DNA of 64,000 nucleotides, taken from positions 1,169,519-1,233,518 of the forward strand of contig CM039512.1 in the NCBI GenBank assembly GCA_022432975.1. Direction: 5' to 3'. The stretch is from Begonia masoniana (taxonomy: Eukaryota > Streptophyta > Magnoliopsida > Cucurbitales > Begoniaceae). The notes below the pieces were generated by a model. That model worked only from the letters and a program-made list of their open reading frames with translations, ran no database searches and was not told the origin of the DNA. Of this stretch, positions 39,326 to 56,460 are shown piece by piece (position 1 is the stretch's first letter; every line of letters starts with the position of its first letter). A program made the translations under genes and the position numbers.

Positions 39326-41552
39326 TTACTGACTTGCCTGGGGCCTTGGAAAAGAAAGAAAGGAGCTAACGTTAGAATGAACCCCAAGTTATTCAAATAT
39401 ATCATCATTTTCAGTTGTTGAAAATAACTTCAGACGGTCAATTATGCAAATAGTAATATCATTCCCCTGTTTTTTTCACTCGAGATACACTCAGAATATG
39501 ATTGCAGTCAACTTGGAAGAAATCCTTTAAAAAACTGTCTATACGAGATTTGTTCCTAATTAAACTAATTTGGAAAATGACCAAGGATTGTCTCTCCATT
39601 GATGATGAGTAAACAAGGAACCAAATAAGGAGGGCAAGACATTCATCGAAATATTTTTAAGAGACATGAAGAAACTAGAGGCCATACCATCATAGAGTGC
39701 TTTATTATGGACGCTTTATACATAGTGCTACCCGGGTCGTGGGAAAGCTGCAGCCTTACGTGTGGAATGCCTTTCCAACTCTCTCCGAGGGCCGGTTTCG
39801 ACTTACCTCTTACTCCACCCACTGTATGATTTGTTACCTTATCCACATTTACCAGTTCAGTTTCAAAAATGGCTTTTCGAGAGTTCTTGTCAGAAATTTG
39901 ATGAATACTTGCTATGAAACAAGGTAAATTAAAAGAAAAGGCCAAATTATAAGATTAAAAATCACTGCATCATGAACAAAGAGAGCATTGGCTCTTGGAA
40001 TAGACTAAGAAGATTGTCTAACTCACAGAGGATATTTGAATAATGGAAGGTGCAAGCTTTGTCATCTGGGTAAGCAATATAAATAGTTTCAAGCAGAAAA
40101 AGCTCACCAGTACTGCAACATTATACTCGCGTGCTAGTTTCTTCAGCAGATATCCGGCAGATATCATCAAAGCATGTCCTGCATTTATCCATCTAAGCAT
40201 AATCCAACATTTTAAAATGGATAGAACTGCCCATATTATTAACTGATAAATGGAAGATCTATGTTCAAGCAGGTATATACCCAGTGAACTGCCGCCTCCA
40301 AGGATTGGTGTAACTAATGCAGACATTGAATCAATAATCAACAATCGCACATGAAGATCTGCATAACTCTGATAGAATCTCCACATATTCATTAAAAGTA
40401 AACAATTATAATAAGCATAAATTATATTCGATACAAACCCGAGATCTCAAATTGAACTCTAGCTGGTGTAGCACATTGAACATTGCAAAGATGTCAAACA
40501 CTGAGTGGCACATTATGCGGCTCATGACTTGTTCAAGCATTCCTTGTTTAACCTAGCAATAAATTATAGAAGAATGAGAAAGAATACAAAAAGGTGTAGA
40601 TGTCCCAAGAAAAAACTTGGCGTGTTTTACCTGATCAACCACCGAATCGGAGATCTGATGAACAAATTCAGAAATCCGTTGAGGAGAAAAGGAGTTCCCG
40701 GTGTCTAAGTAAAGAACATTTGATGCGTTCTTCATAGCAACATTTGCAGCAGATTTTAAGCAAACCTAAGTTTGATATGAATAAGGATAAGAAGCATTAT
40801 CAGCCAGTGTATATAAACATCATTGTTAGATTTAATTTAAGATCTCACTTTTCTCTAAAATGATTGAACAAAGATTGCGATCAGATTTAGCGACAACTAC
40901 ACTTACTTGGGTCTTACCAGAAGATGAAGCCCCAACAAGCTCGGTTAACTGCCCTTCGCGAAATCCACCACAGAGTAACGCATCAATCCTTGCTCATAGA
41001 AACAAGAACAAATAAAATATATCTTACAGAAATCACTGAAATATCAACGAATTTAGAGATTAAATAGAGTGAAATACCCTTCGAAGCCAGTGGATAAGAA
41101 ATGGTTATTTCGTTGAGCATCTTCCAACTAGCTCCATTCCGTTCATCCATGGTTGATGCTGAGAATCTATGATCGAAAGCATTTGAGTGATACCCTACTC
41201 CCCGAAAACGAAGGAACTTCAGTAAAATGGAAAAAGAACGAGTGCAGTAAAATCAGAGAAGTATGTGAAAAGCATCATCCTGACATGGAAAAACATACAT
41301 GCTTTAATCTCTCCGATGTAGGAAGTTGCTCTGCGAAAGCAGCTAACTCGTAGATATCATGCAAAAGGAAATCTTCAACTGTAAAAAAAATGAAGAAGTT
41401 CATCGGCAACAAAAAGGGATAGGGATAAAAATTGAAATGCGGATGGAAGAAGAGTGACGAGGACCAGAGAAAATGGCATGACAAGCGCAAAAGCTCTGGA
41501 AATTGGAGTCCAAGATTGGGTAATCTCGCTCCAGCGATTTCAATGGCGCCAT
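39326..41552 (-). CDS. RAD51D: RAD51D recombinase paralogue, one frameshift
   Basis: RAD51 paralogue of the BCDX2 complex in homologous recombination, nuclear. Exons on the minus strand: 41552-41465, 41378-41299, 41194-41078, 40988-40907, 40765-40631, 40552-40439, 40368-40281, 40178-40108, 39837-39688, and a tiny terminal exon 39337-39326. With one base removed this is 936 bases, 311 residues, in frame throughout. The N-terminal domain has [20 protein letters not shown]; Walker A is GASSSGKT; Walker B is [11 protein letters not shown]; later motifs are [20 protein letters not shown] and [16 protein letters not shown]. An extra G in exon 3 (CC at 41124-41125 on the plus strand) breaks [18 protein letters not shown]. 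The end is the least certain part: reading through the last donor instead gives a 22-residue different tail ending at 39643. Confidence 0.92.
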
Positions 41553-41764
41553 TGCAAACTTTACACGAACTTCCTCAACCTCCTCATTTGCCGGCTCAGG
41601 GGTGGGCAGGACAGGGCAGGTTCCGGGCTCGGGACCGGACCGAACCGGCCCGTGCCCACCAGTAAAACACCAATTTTTCCTTCTAACGTCATGTCGTTTT
41701 AATTAGCTACCGACAACTTTTTGTAAAAACTTAAAATAATAACTCACCAATGTCCTGTATATCA

Positions 41765-41838
41765 GACCGCATAGCGCAGTGGATTAGCGCGTTTGACTTC
41801 GGATCAAAAGGTCGTGGGTTCGACTCCCACTGTGGTCG
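41765..41838 (+). tRNA. tRNA-Arg (TCG)
   Basis: Cloverleaf with acceptor stem GACCGCA/TGTGGTC (one G-T pair), D arm GCGC-AGTGGATTA-GCGC, anticodon stem TTTGA/TCAAA enclosing CTTCGGA with anticodon TCG, and T arm GTGGG-TTCGACT-CCCAC. Discriminator G at 41838. No intron. A T run (ATTTTCC, about 41852) downstream can stop pol III. It lies 0.2 kb beyond the RAD51D start codon. Confidence 0.96.
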
Positions 41839-45784
<3,946 letters not shown>

Positions 45785-46014
45785 GGTGAGAGAGAGAATA
45801 AATATAGCTAAATTAGCCCCACCATTGATCTTTTGATTTCAACTTCAACTTCTTGTGCGTCGAATCAAGGCATCGTCATGGATTATGAGATTTCTTGGTG
45901 TGACATCCAAGCAACATTAATAAAGTATTTTAATTTAATTGAAAAGAGACAAAATAAGAAACGAAACCTAGTAATTAATCAAGACGTAGATATTACGTAG
46001 TCTTCAGTTTTCTG

Positions 46015-46146
46015 AATATAATATTATACGTTTTGAACTAGAGCCCACACAATTTTATTTTTGGAGTTAGTCCAAAACGTATTGTACTATACGAGAAAAT
46101 ATTCTACTTATAAATCGTACTAGTTTTTACAAGATAGGCCGTCACA
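46015..46146 (+). mobile_element. TRIM-like LTR family B, partial copy
   Basis: AATATAATATTATACGTTTT to GGCCGTCACA, with the internal CAAAACGTATTGTACTAT and CTACTTATAAATC blocks shared by the family. No partner LTR next to it. Confidence 0.55.
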
Positions 46147-46764
46147 AGTATTATATTTTATTTTGCTATTTTTTTGTCTCATTTAATTATATTATTTTAT
46201 TACAATTTTAATCTCTCCATGCAAATTTCTTCAAGGGCTAGTCTTTGCTGATATTATCATTGTTTTGTTTTCACAAAGAAATAATATCTACTCTTAGTAT
46301 TATCATATGGACTCAAAGGTATATGTAAATTTAATATTTTCAAAAATAATGATTTTATTTTAGGTCAAGTGTCACATGTGCGGCACGACTGAACACGTCC
46401 AACTTCTCATGGTCCATGCAATTCTTTTAATTTTAAATTACTCGCTATAGACTTATTGGCATGATTGAAAATGTCCACTATACAAATGTTGTATAATATT
46501 ATTATTACTCATTCAACGCCCAAGAATCACTCAACCTGAAACTTCTATGATGATTAAGTATTCTGATTGTTACACCCACCCTTGCGTATCAACAAGAAAG
46601 ATTCGAAAGCCTAAACTTGATTATCATTGTCTTTTGTTGGCTGGAAATCACCAACATTTTTTTAAATACTTTATTACATTTGATGCTTGTATAACACAAT
46701 GTTTTCTTAGGAACCCACTCAAAGAGTCCAATTAAAACAAAATAACACTAAATAAACGTATAAA

Positions 46765-46975
46765 AATATTGTCTGTTTTGGGTTGAATCCCACTTAGATT
46801 TGTTCTTAGTGTTAGCCCAAAACGAATAGTACTAAGTGTAAAAGATAAATCTACTTATAAATCATTTACTTTTCAATCTTCAAAGCGATGTAAGATTGTG
46901 CATCTGCACTTATACGAGTTGAATCTCTGCAATCTAATATTGCATCGTCTCTGTCTTCACAAGATGGTTGTCACA
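46765..46975 (+). mobile_element. TRIM-like LTR family B, near full-length solo LTR
   Basis: AATATTGTCTGTTTTGGGTT to GGTTGTCACA with all shared blocks (GTTAGCCCAAAACG, TCTACTTATAAATCA, GATGTAAGATTGTGCA). No primer-binding site follows, so probably a solo LTR. Confidence 0.6.
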
Positions 46976-48368
46976 ATCTTTCTGCCTCCCTCTGGGTACA
47001 GAACGTCTTTGTCTGTTATGCTTTCTATGTAGTGACAATACTTATGGTAATATTTTCTACTACAATATGTCAATTGTCATGGTTACGAACAAAAGTAACG
47101 AGGAAAATTAGGAAAAATGAAAAGCAAGAGAAACGTTTTGTTTTTAAGGAAAAACCTGATTTTACGAGAATTGGTCTAAACAATTATTATTATTTCTAGG
47201 ATCTGCTATTAGAAAGAAACGGATTAGGACAAGGATATATAGTTAATCCCGATTAAATAATCGTTTTAATTGGTCAAACTCTTAATTTAAAAATCACGTT
47301 TATTCCCATAAGAGTTGAAAGCGAAAAGATTATAAAGCAAGTGGATTGGGATGGAGTCTTAAAAGTAACTTTGAAAATAATCACACGTAGGATCAATGTT
47401 GGAGTGGACTTTTTCAATTTTCAAATAAATTAATAAATTAAATAATTAAGTAATGATTATTGCCTTAAATCAATCAAACCCATTTCTCGAGGAGACCTTT
47501 TTTAATAACTATTATAATTATATAATTAAAAAAGCTCTCTTTTTGTGTTCAGCTCTTAAATAATGGTTTTGTTGACCAATTTTATAATTTTTTTTTTCTC
47601 GTTTACCATTTCATTATATCCTTATTCGGTCTAAAACCCTAAATAAACACTATGAATATTCTTTCTTTTATAGAGATTTTAATATCAAAATGATCACTTT
47701 TCAAAGAACAATTATTGAAAAAGAGACACCGGGTGCCATTTATTCGCGAATATTTTTTCTGAATTATATTATATTTATTATCTATTCTTATTTACTGACA
47801 TGATATTCGTTAATGAGTAAAATTAATGTGATAAATAAAATATAAATAAATTATTAATTGAATTAACCTCACATTTATATATAAAAATTAAAATATAATA
47901 ATAAAAGAAAATCGTAGCATTTGAATTTGCTAACACGTCTCCTAATGTGCATGTTACTTCGTCATTATCTGCATGTGACTTTGTCATTATTACTCTTATT
48001 TATTTATTTCTGTTTAAATAAATAAATTATAAATAATTTTAAAAATAAATTGTTGGGTCAATGCTAATTTTGTTACTTGCAGTTCTTAACAAATTATATT
48101 AATTAAGTATAGATTATTATAATATAAATTGATTTAAATAACGAAATCAACCCAAGAATATCACGTTTTTTTTATATATTATTTTATTATTTATTTGACC
48201 AAGTAGTCCTCCTTTCATCCGTCTACGTATTCTGGCCAATGGCATACAACGTAGACCTAGAGAGCGCGTATGTACAGTCAATTATTCGGACTCCGGCCAA
48301 CAAAAGACAAACACGTTTTAGTCAAATTGGTAAGCCACGTCCCAAAATGCCCCTGAGTCTTACCTCTC
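46976..48368. other. Intergenic, very AT-rich, upstream of EXO70
   Basis: 1.4 kb with no supportable gene; probably the distal promoter region of the EXO70 gene. Confidence 0.45.
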
Positions 48369-48375
48369 TATAAAT
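48369..48375 (+). promoter_or_regulatory. TATA box of the EXO70 gene
   Basis: TATAAAT within CTCTCTATAAATGCCCC, the only good TATA box upstream of the EXO70 ATG. It places transcription start near 48400, before the hexamer array. The array would then be in the 5' leader. Confidence 0.55.
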
Positions 48376-48457
48376 GCCCCTTTCCATCCCCAGAACCAAC
48401 TAATCTTTCGAACAACCGCCCCCATCTTCATCATCATCGTCGTCGTCGTTATCGCGC

Positions 48458-49786
<1,329 letters not shown>

Positions 49787-49836
49787 CTGAAATTCTTCGG
49801 TTTATCATCTGAAAATCGAGATAATTTTTTATTCTG

Positions 49837-51723
49837 ATGCCGGGTAAAGGAATGAGGAATGTTTTCTTCAAATCTCAGACGCCTTCGAGTTCTCCATCCA
49901 GAAGCTTGCCGCCGCTTTCTCCTCACCGGACGCTTTCTGAATCTCTAATCGACGAAAATATCGAGATAGCGGAGGCTCTCATTGCAAAGTGGGATTCTAC
50001 GCCCTCCACCTCTGTTGCTTTGAGCTCTATGTTCTTTGAAAATCGTGAAGATGCCAAACAATATCTTCAATCTGTTAAGGATTTGCAGACTTCTATGCAA
50101 TCCCTAGCTGCGCTGCATATGAGCTCTGAGAAGCTTGTTCGCTCGCAGATTTTGATGCAGACGGCCATGAAGACGCTGCAAAAAGAATTTTACCAGATCT
50201 TGTCTGCCAATAGAGACTATTTGGATCCTGAATCAGTTTCCACCCACTCCTCGAGAGCGTCGGAGGTTTCGAGTCTTATCTCTGATTTAGAGGACGATTC
50301 GGAGGATGAGTTCCGTTTTGTTTCTGATAACATTTCTGAGGTTGAGCGAGTTTCAATGGCTGCGATGGCGGATTTGAAAGCCATTGCTGACTGTATGATC
50401 TCCGCCGGCTACGGCAAAGAGTGTGTCAAAATTTACACTGTTATAAGGAAATCGATTATCGACGAGGGGCTCTTCCACCTAGGAGTTGAAAGGCTGACCT
50501 TGCAGCAGGTTCAGAAGATGGATTGGGAGGTTTTGGAAATTAAGATTAAAAAATGGTTGAAGGCGGTGAAAGCCGCTGTTAGAACTCTTTTTCACGGAGA
50601 GAGAATTCTCTGCGACCACGTCTTCTCCTCTTCCGACTCTATCAGAGAGTCGTGCTTCAGTCAAATTTCCAAAGACGGAGCGAACTATCTGTTTGGATTC
50701 CCCGAATTGGTAGCGAAATGCAAGAAAACGCCAGAGAAGATTTTTTCAACTCTGGATATCTACGAGGCCATCGCGGATCTCTGGCCGGAGATTGAATCGA
50801 TTTTCTTATTCGAATCAACCGCTGTCGTCCGTTCTCAAGTTGTCAATTCGCTTGACAGGCTCGGCGAGGGAGTTTGCGTTATGTTAGCGGATTTCGAAAC
50901 GGCCATGCAGAAGGACACGACAAAAACTCCGGTCCCAAGCGGCGGAGTTCACCCGCTTACACGCTACGTTATGAACTACATTTCCTTTCTCTCCGATTAC
51001 AGCGGGATACTATCCGATATAGTAGCAGACTGGCCGTTAAAATTTCAATCTCAGCTACCGGAATCTTTCTTAAACAGCCTCGAGTACGACGAAAGTCCCA
51101 TAAGCGTACGGCTTGCATGGCTGATTCTTGTTCTCCTCTGCAAACTCGACGGGAAAGTCCAGCTCTACAACGACGTAGCTCTCTCATACATCTTTCTAGC
51201 CAACAACCTGCAATACGTCGTGGTAAAAGTACGCACCTCGAACCTCAAGTTCCTGCTCGGAGATGATTGGATTGCAGAACATGAGTCAAAGGTCAAACAG
51301 TATTCATCCAACTACGAGAGAATCGGGTGGAACAAAGTGTTATCGTCGTTGCCGGAGAATCCAAACGCGTGGATTTCGCCGGAGGAGGCGAGAGATTATT
51401 TCATCAGGTTCAACGCAGCGTTCGAAGAAACGTACCGGAAACAAACTTCGTGGGTTATATCCGACAAAAAACTCCGAGAGGAAATCAAAGTCTCTCTCGG
51501 AAGGAAACTCGGCGGCCTGTACAGAAACTTTTACGAGAAAAACCGGGCCGGGTTGATAAGAGAATACGGAAATTCATCGATATCCTTTGTAAGATTTGAC
51601 CCAGATGACATCGGAAACTACTTGTCGGACTTATTCTACGGAGCCGGCGACGGTGGTTCAACTTCAGGGAGCGTTTCCTCGTCTTCTACGTCGTCTCACC
51701 TAAGGCGGTTCCTCGGTCGTTGA
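49837..51723 (+). CDS. EXO70 exocyst subunit, probably EXO70H clade
   Basis: Intronless, 628 residues, the usual form for this clade. EXO70 tethers secretory vesicles to the plasma membrane. N-terminus MPGKGMRNVFFKSQTPSSSP, helical rods (IAEALIAKWDSTPS, FEVAKQYL-like segment REDAKQYLQSVKDLQ), then the Exo70 C-terminal domain with RKSIIDEGLFHLGVERL, GGVHPLTRYVMNYISFL, and LANNLQYVVVKVRTSNLKFL. The end is RFDPDDIGNYLSDLFYGAGD followed by a serine-rich tail and LRRFLGR. A basic patch near the C-terminus that binds phosphoinositides is plausible. The start at 49837 is fixed by an in-frame stop at 49822. Clade assignment is from the overall look and is tentative. Frame intact. Several EXO70H members act in defence and root-hair secretion. 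Confidence 0.95.
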   Translation: MPGKGMRNVFFKSQTPSSSPSRSLPPLSPHRTLSESLIDENIEIAEALIAKWDSTPSTSVALSSMFFENREDAKQYLQSVKDLQTSMQSLAALHMSSEKLVRSQILMQTAMKTLQKEFYQILSANRDYLDPESVSTHSSRASEVSSLISDLEDDSEDEFRFVSDNISEVERVSMAAMADLKAIADCMISAGYGKECVKIYTVIRKSIIDEGLFHLGVERLTLQQVQKMDWEVLEIKIKKWLKAVKAAVRTLFHGERILCDHVFSSSDSIRESCFSQISKDGANYLFGFPELVAKCKKTPEKIFSTLDIYEAIADLWPEIESIFLFESTAVVRSQVVNSLDRLGEGVCVMLADFETAMQKDTTKTPVPSGGVHPLTRYVMNYISFLSDYSGILSDIVADWPLKFQSQLPESFLNSLEYDESPISVRLAWLILVLLCKLDGKVQLYNDVALSYIFLANNLQYVVVKVRTSNLKFLLGDDWIAEHESKVKQYSSNYERIGWNKVLSSLPENPNAWISPEEARDYFIRFNAAFEETYRKQTSWVISDKKLREEIKVSLGRKLGGLYRNFYEKNRAGLIREYGNSSISFVRFDPDDIGNYLSDLFYGAGDGGSTSGSVSSSSTSSHLRRFLGR

Positions 51724-52229
51724 ATGCAACCAACGAGAAAATTCCATGAGCAATTGAATATTTTTTTGTACAATACGTGTATAGAATTATGAAACGAAAA
51801 TACATTGATTCATTCATTTTGTCACGTGTCATATATTACAAATACACACATTTTTTTTTAATTAAATTAGAATTGCCTTCTCTTTAATTATGAAAAATGG
51901 TTGAAAATCAGGAAAACAAATGCAAAAAATACAAACGCACATGCCTTTTGGTTTTCTCTGGATTTTCTCACTCTAAACTTGATGGGCTGGACGACGACAG
52001 GCAGTATGGGCTAATATCATATATTCATATCATCTTCATTTTGTTCTATCTCAGCCACTGAAGAAGGTGCTGTTAATCTAAGCTTTGCTCAATAAACTTC
52101 AAGTTAATAAGATGAGATTTAGTATTCGAGCCTAAAACAGAAGTACGACCACCTTATCAAATGCAACCACTAATAAGATTTTAGGTCGACAGCTTAGCTA
52201 GCTGACTACTCGACTTAAGTAACAGCTAG
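51724..52229. other. 3' region of EXO70, no further gene
   Basis: 0.5 kb between EXO70 and the miniature LTR element; AT-rich, no ORF of note. Confidence 0.5.
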
Positions 52230-52589
52230 TGATATGATATCGGGTTCTTTTCTCCTCCTAAAAGCGCGCTCAAAAGTAGAGGTTTAGACCCAATATATAT
52301 GTTAGCCCAGACAACTCTATGTTTCCGATGTAGTATCACATCATTTCTTCATCATTTAAGGACGACTGCCTCATCGGCAATCTGACTGAGACATCCCGTA
52401 GGATGACTGCCTCAATCGGAGGTCTGCATGATGTGCTGCATAATCGGTCCACAGAAGTGAGGCTCTGATACCAAATGATATGATATCGTGTCCCTGACTT
52501 CTCATAAAAGCGCTTTTAAGAGTGGAGGTTTAGACCCAATATATATACTAGTCCAGACAACTCTCTGTTTCTGATGTGGTATCACATCA
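52230..52589 (-). mobile_element. TRIM element, same family as the pair at 5289-6048
   Basis: Two 114-bp LTRs in the same orientation, 52230-52343 and 52476-52589, with a 132-bp interior. The minus strand carries a full primer-binding site TTTGGTATCAGAGCC next to the right LTR (52461-52475). GCTAG before and GCTAA after look like a five-base target duplication with one change. No coding capacity. It shares TGGAGGTTTAGACCCAATAT-type core sequence with the copies at 5.3-6.0 kb. Confidence 0.8.
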
Positions 52590-52689
52590 GCTAATCATGT
52601 GAAAGCAATGACAGCTCAAATGTGAGGGTCCAATAACTCATACTAGTGGGAGTACACAATTACATTTCGTCTGAGACAGTAGAAAATGT

Positions 52690-52788
52690 ATTATTTATAA
52701 CTAGAATTTTTCTCTCAATATAGTATAACCCGTTTTGAACTAACTCTAATAATAATAGATTTTGGCTCAAAACGAACAATATTGTACT
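52690..52788 (-). mobile_element. TRIM-like LTR family B, inverted fragment
   Basis: Reverse complement of the family B LTR start: GTACAATATTGTTCGTTTTG on the minus strand, and the TTATAACTAG/TATAAATC block at the other end. Confidence 0.45.
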
Positions 52789-53538
52789 AAATGATTAGAG
52801 ATGTTATTACGATAGCCAAAATAAACGATTTTTTTCTTGATTATTTCAACTCCGACACAGATTATAGCCTTGATTAAAGTAATTGCATAACTAAACCATA
52901 TCATAATGTTCATTGTTGAAGATTTTTCCACACTAAACATCATGTCTGTTAACCTTTTTCAGATCATTCCTACAGATGGCATTACTCGAAACCTCAAATA
53001 GACAGTCTGAATGAAATGGTCAATGCATATACTGTCCGAAGCATATTTACACGATTATCCATCAAATTATTAAAACAACAACTATAGATGAGGGTGGGGG
53101 GTTAGATACAAATTGTGGGTGACAGCCACTTTATTAATTCGTTCATTTAATTAAAAATAATATCATATTATAGTTATTTTAATTACGTATTTATTCCTTT
53201 GTCAACATGCGTAGCATCTAGAATGGAACCAAAGTAAGCTCTTGTATGTGACGACTATAATTCAAATTACCAACGTGACGTCTCAAAAATGCTTGCTATA
53301 TTTATTAATTCCTCCACCTAACAATTCAAACTGTGCTTCGCCGTCCCTTTAATGCAGAAAAAGACCTAAGGATTACTTTATCGGCTTTTTAGTATTAATT
53401 TTAATCCAGCTTTCATGACCACTTACTCTTTGGTGTGAAATCACTTTACTGCACTAATCTATCACTACACCGGCGTAATTACTGTAAATCATGTAAGTTT
53501 AAATAAATGAAAAGCAAGGAGTTGATCTAAGTTAGTTG
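52789..53538. other. Intergenic, no gene seen
   Basis: AT-rich; no recognised element. Confidence 0.45.
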
Positions 53539-53765
53539 TGTTAGAGTTTGGCGTGACATGAATTTTATTTTAATTACGACAATGGATCTGCATTTTAAAT
53601 CTCTTTAGAGTCTTGTTTTTTGTATAAATTCATGTAAGTTAGAGTCACAAAATTCACGGTTGTATTTCGAATCTTCATAGTAAATTTTTCATCTATCCGT
53701 AATTTTTTTTCTGTGAGAGTTTTTCCATGTAAATTCAGTGTCTCTATTTTCTTTTTTCGATTATT
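53539..53765 (+). mobile_element. Copia-like LTR family C, solo LTR
   Basis: Starts TGTTAGAGTTTGGCGTGACA and shares TATAAATTCATGTAAGTTAG, CGGTTGTATTTCGA and CATGTAAATTCAGTGTC with the other family C LTRs. The right border is approximate. No primer-binding site follows. Confidence 0.6.
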
Positions 53766-54446
53766 TTTATTGAATTTAAATTGACTTGGTCTAAAATTCT
53801 ACTGAGCTGCACATCTAGATACGACGTGTTATTCACAAAAAGCTTCAAATCAGTGCAAGAAAATGCAGAAATAAATGCGAGGCTGAAAACAATGAGTCTT
53901 CTCTTGTTCCAGACTAAACTAACCTTTTTGTATATGGTTTTATGGGTGGAAATAGCAGTAAGAACTAAGAAGGAATCATTCATCCAGAAGCAAGGGATGT
54001 TTTGATAGAACTTACTGATGTTGTGAATAATATTATATTCCCATCAACGACCCTTATCTTCCTTTAATGTAGCCAACACTGTTGAAAGCTATCTACCAGC
54101 TGTACGATTTTTTAATTTTCCACTTAGAATAAAGAAAAACTAGCTTAAAGAAACATAGAACTCAAAGACAGATTACATGACTTGATAATCCAGACAATTA
54201 ATGTCTATTTTAGTGGACATTAATATGATTATGACCCTGCGAAGTGATTGAATTTTCTTCTTTTTTTTTGTGCATGTCTCGATAGCTGGACGTTAACGTG
54301 TTAGAATTGCTTGGAAAGACTCGTCTGAAGGATAAAGTTAGCATGAGAGTTTGTTGGAAGTTGAGTGATGTGAAAAAAATGGAGTCTTTAGCATCTTCAC
54401 ATGTCTTCAACTCCATATCACAACCACCCATTATGCTTTTTCTTCT
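53766..54446. other. Upstream region of KCS12-like gene
   Basis: No gene recognised; short ORFs on both strands are not supportable. Confidence 0.45.
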
Positions 54447-54525
54447 TATAAAGGCTTCCCATTTGCTTCTCTTTTATTTCTGTCTCTCTCTCTCTTTCTT
54501 CTCTCTCTCTCTCTCTCTCTCTCTG
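54447..54525 (+). promoter_or_regulatory. TATA box and CT-repeat leader of the KCS12-like gene
   Basis: TATAAAG at 54447-54453 is followed by a pyrimidine-rich leader with (CT)n at about 54482-54525 ending shortly before the ATG at 54545. CT-rich leaders are common in plants and can raise expression. Confidence 0.6.
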
Positions 54526-54544
54526 CCCCCGTCTTGAATTTCTG

Positions 54545-55945
54545 ATGGGGCTGATTGTTTTGGGTTATGTTCTGCCAGTAGTTTACTTATTTTATGCAGT
54601 TTGGAAATACTTTTATTCAAGAGGAGATGCAGAATGCTACATACTGGATTATGAGTGTTACAAACCAACTGATGACAGAAAGTTGGACACTCTCTTCTGC
54701 GGACATGTGATAAAGAGGACGGAGAATCTGGGTCTGAACGAATACAAGTTTCTCCTGAAAGCCATCGTTAGCTCCGGGATCGGAGAGCAGACCTACGCAC
54801 CGAGAATCATGTTTGCCGGCAGAGAACAATGCCCTACCCTCTCCGACGGCATCTCCGAAATGGAGGAGTTCTTCTACGATAGCATTCAGAAGCTCTTCCA
54901 AAGGTCAGGAATTTCTCCCTCGGAAATCGATGTTCTAGTAGTTAACATTTCCATGTTGGCTGCCGTTCCTTCTTTATCTTCTAGAATCATAAATCATTAC
55001 AAAATGAGGGAAGACGTCAAGGTTTTTAACCTCACCGGAATGGGTTGCAGCGCGAGCTTAATTTCCATAGACATTGTTAGACACGTTTTCAAGTCTTACA
55101 AGAACGTCTACGCTCTTGTCGTTACTTCTGAATCTTTAAGTCCGAATTGGTATTCCGGAAACAACAGATCGATGATTTTAGCTAACTGTTTATTCCGATC
55201 CGGCGGTTGTGCTATGATGTTGACCAACAAAAGGGCTCTAAAACACCTAGCCATGTTCAGACTAAAGTGTTTGGTTCGAACCCATCACGGGGCTAGAGAG
55301 GAGTCGTATGGCTGCTGTATTCAAAAGGAAGACGACCAAGGAAGGCTAGGGTTTCACCTGGGCAAAAATCTCCCAAAAGCAGCAACAAGAGCTTTCATCG
55401 ACAATCTAAGAGAAATGGCACCAAAAATACTGCCCATTAGAGAGTTACTTCGGTTCATGGTTTTAAGCTTTTCCTACAAGCTCAGAGAAAAAGGATCGTC
55501 GGCAAAAGGCGTCGGATCCAAACCAGTGATAGATTTCCGAACAGGCGTGGACCATTTCTGTATTCACACAGGGGGAAAAGCAGTAATCGACGGGATCGGA
55601 GTGAGCCTAAATCTGAGTGAATACGATCTGGAGCCAGCGAGGATGACACTCCATAGATTTGGGAATACGTCTGCAAGCAGTCTCTGGTATGTCTTAGGGT
55701 ATATGGAAGCAAAGAAGAGGTTGAAGAAAGGAGACAGAATTCTGATGATAAGTTTCGGAGCTGGCTTTAAATGTAACAGCTGTGTGTGGGAAGTTGTGAG
55801 AGATCTAAAGAGTGAGAATGTGTGGGAAGACTGCATTCAAACCTATCCACCAGACTCATTGGCTAACCCTTTCTTGGAGAAATATGGGTGGATCCAAAAC
55901 GAAGACATTAATACTTTTAAGATTCCTGATGAGTTCAAATATTAA
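54545..55945 (+). CDS. KCS12: 3-ketoacyl-CoA synthase, KCS12-like
   Basis: First, chain-length-setting condensation step of very-long-chain fatty-acid elongation in the ER (wax and suberin precursors). Intronless, 466 residues. One N-terminal hydrophobic segment (LIVLGYVLPVVYLFYAVW), then FAE1/KCS condensing domain. The catalytic Cys is residue 168 in NLTGMGCSAS, His 341 in HFCIHTGGKAVID, Asn 374 in HRFGNTSASSLWY; His-Asn spacing of 33 matches the family. ILANCLFRSGGCAMMLTN and FGAGFKCNSCVWEVVRDL are also conserved. It has the short N-terminus of the KCS12/KCS19 group rather than the two-span form. The frame is intact. The HACD at 29.8-31.5 kb is a later enzyme of the same cycle, but the distance argues against a functional cluster. 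Confidence 0.96.
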   Translation: MGLIVLGYVLPVVYLFYAVWKYFYSRGDAECYILDYECYKPTDDRKLDTLFCGHVIKRTENLGLNEYKFLLKAIVSSGIGEQTYAPRIMFAGREQCPTLSDGISEMEEFFYDSIQKLFQRSGISPSEIDVLVVNISMLAAVPSLSSRIINHYKMREDVKVFNLTGMGCSASLISIDIVRHVFKSYKNVYALVVTSESLSPNWYSGNNRSMILANCLFRSGGCAMMLTNKRALKHLAMFRLKCLVRTHHGAREESYGCCIQKEDDQGRLGFHLGKNLPKAATRAFIDNLREMAPKILPIRELLRFMVLSFSYKLREKGSSAKGVGSKPVIDFRTGVDHFCIHTGGKAVIDGIGVSLNLSEYDLEPARMTLHRFGNTSASSLWYVLGYMEAKKRLKKGDRILMISFGAGFKCNSCVWEVVRDLKSENVWEDCIQTYPPDSLANPFLEKYGWIQNEDINTFKIPDEFKY

Positions 55946-56460
55946 TGTTATACTTAATATTGATTTACACTCAAATGAACGTCTAATTTTTTATTTATTG
56001 TTCATCTCAGTTTCATTCATATTGTGCTGTATTTTGGATTACAGAGGTGATTATTGTTATCAATTACTGCTTTGCTGGTTTGCAAAACAAGATTACATGA
56101 ACTTATACTGTACACTTGGTTTACCAGTCTGAAACATTCATTAAACCATGGTTTAGTCTCTTCTTCTTCTTCTCTATAACTGTACAATTCAAACTGTAAA
56201 AAAATGGAGGTTGCAAGCTTCTGGAGATTGATTGATTGGTTGAAGACTGAAAACTTCGACATTAATGATGATGAAGTCACGAGAGAGAGAGAGAAAAGAG
56301 AGAAAACAGCTGCCATTAATGGCGCCTTTTCTTTATGGGTAGACCTCCAAGCACAAAGCTTTGCCATTTTTTTGGTAGTTCGCCGTGATTCTGGCTAACG
56401 CCCAGTTCATGGTTTAGCTGTCCCTAACCCTTGCCTAGCTTGCTGTAGGCCCAACTTCAC
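55946..56460. other. 3' region of KCS12-like gene, no further gene
   Basis: Contains no supportable ORF or repeat. Confidence 0.5.
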
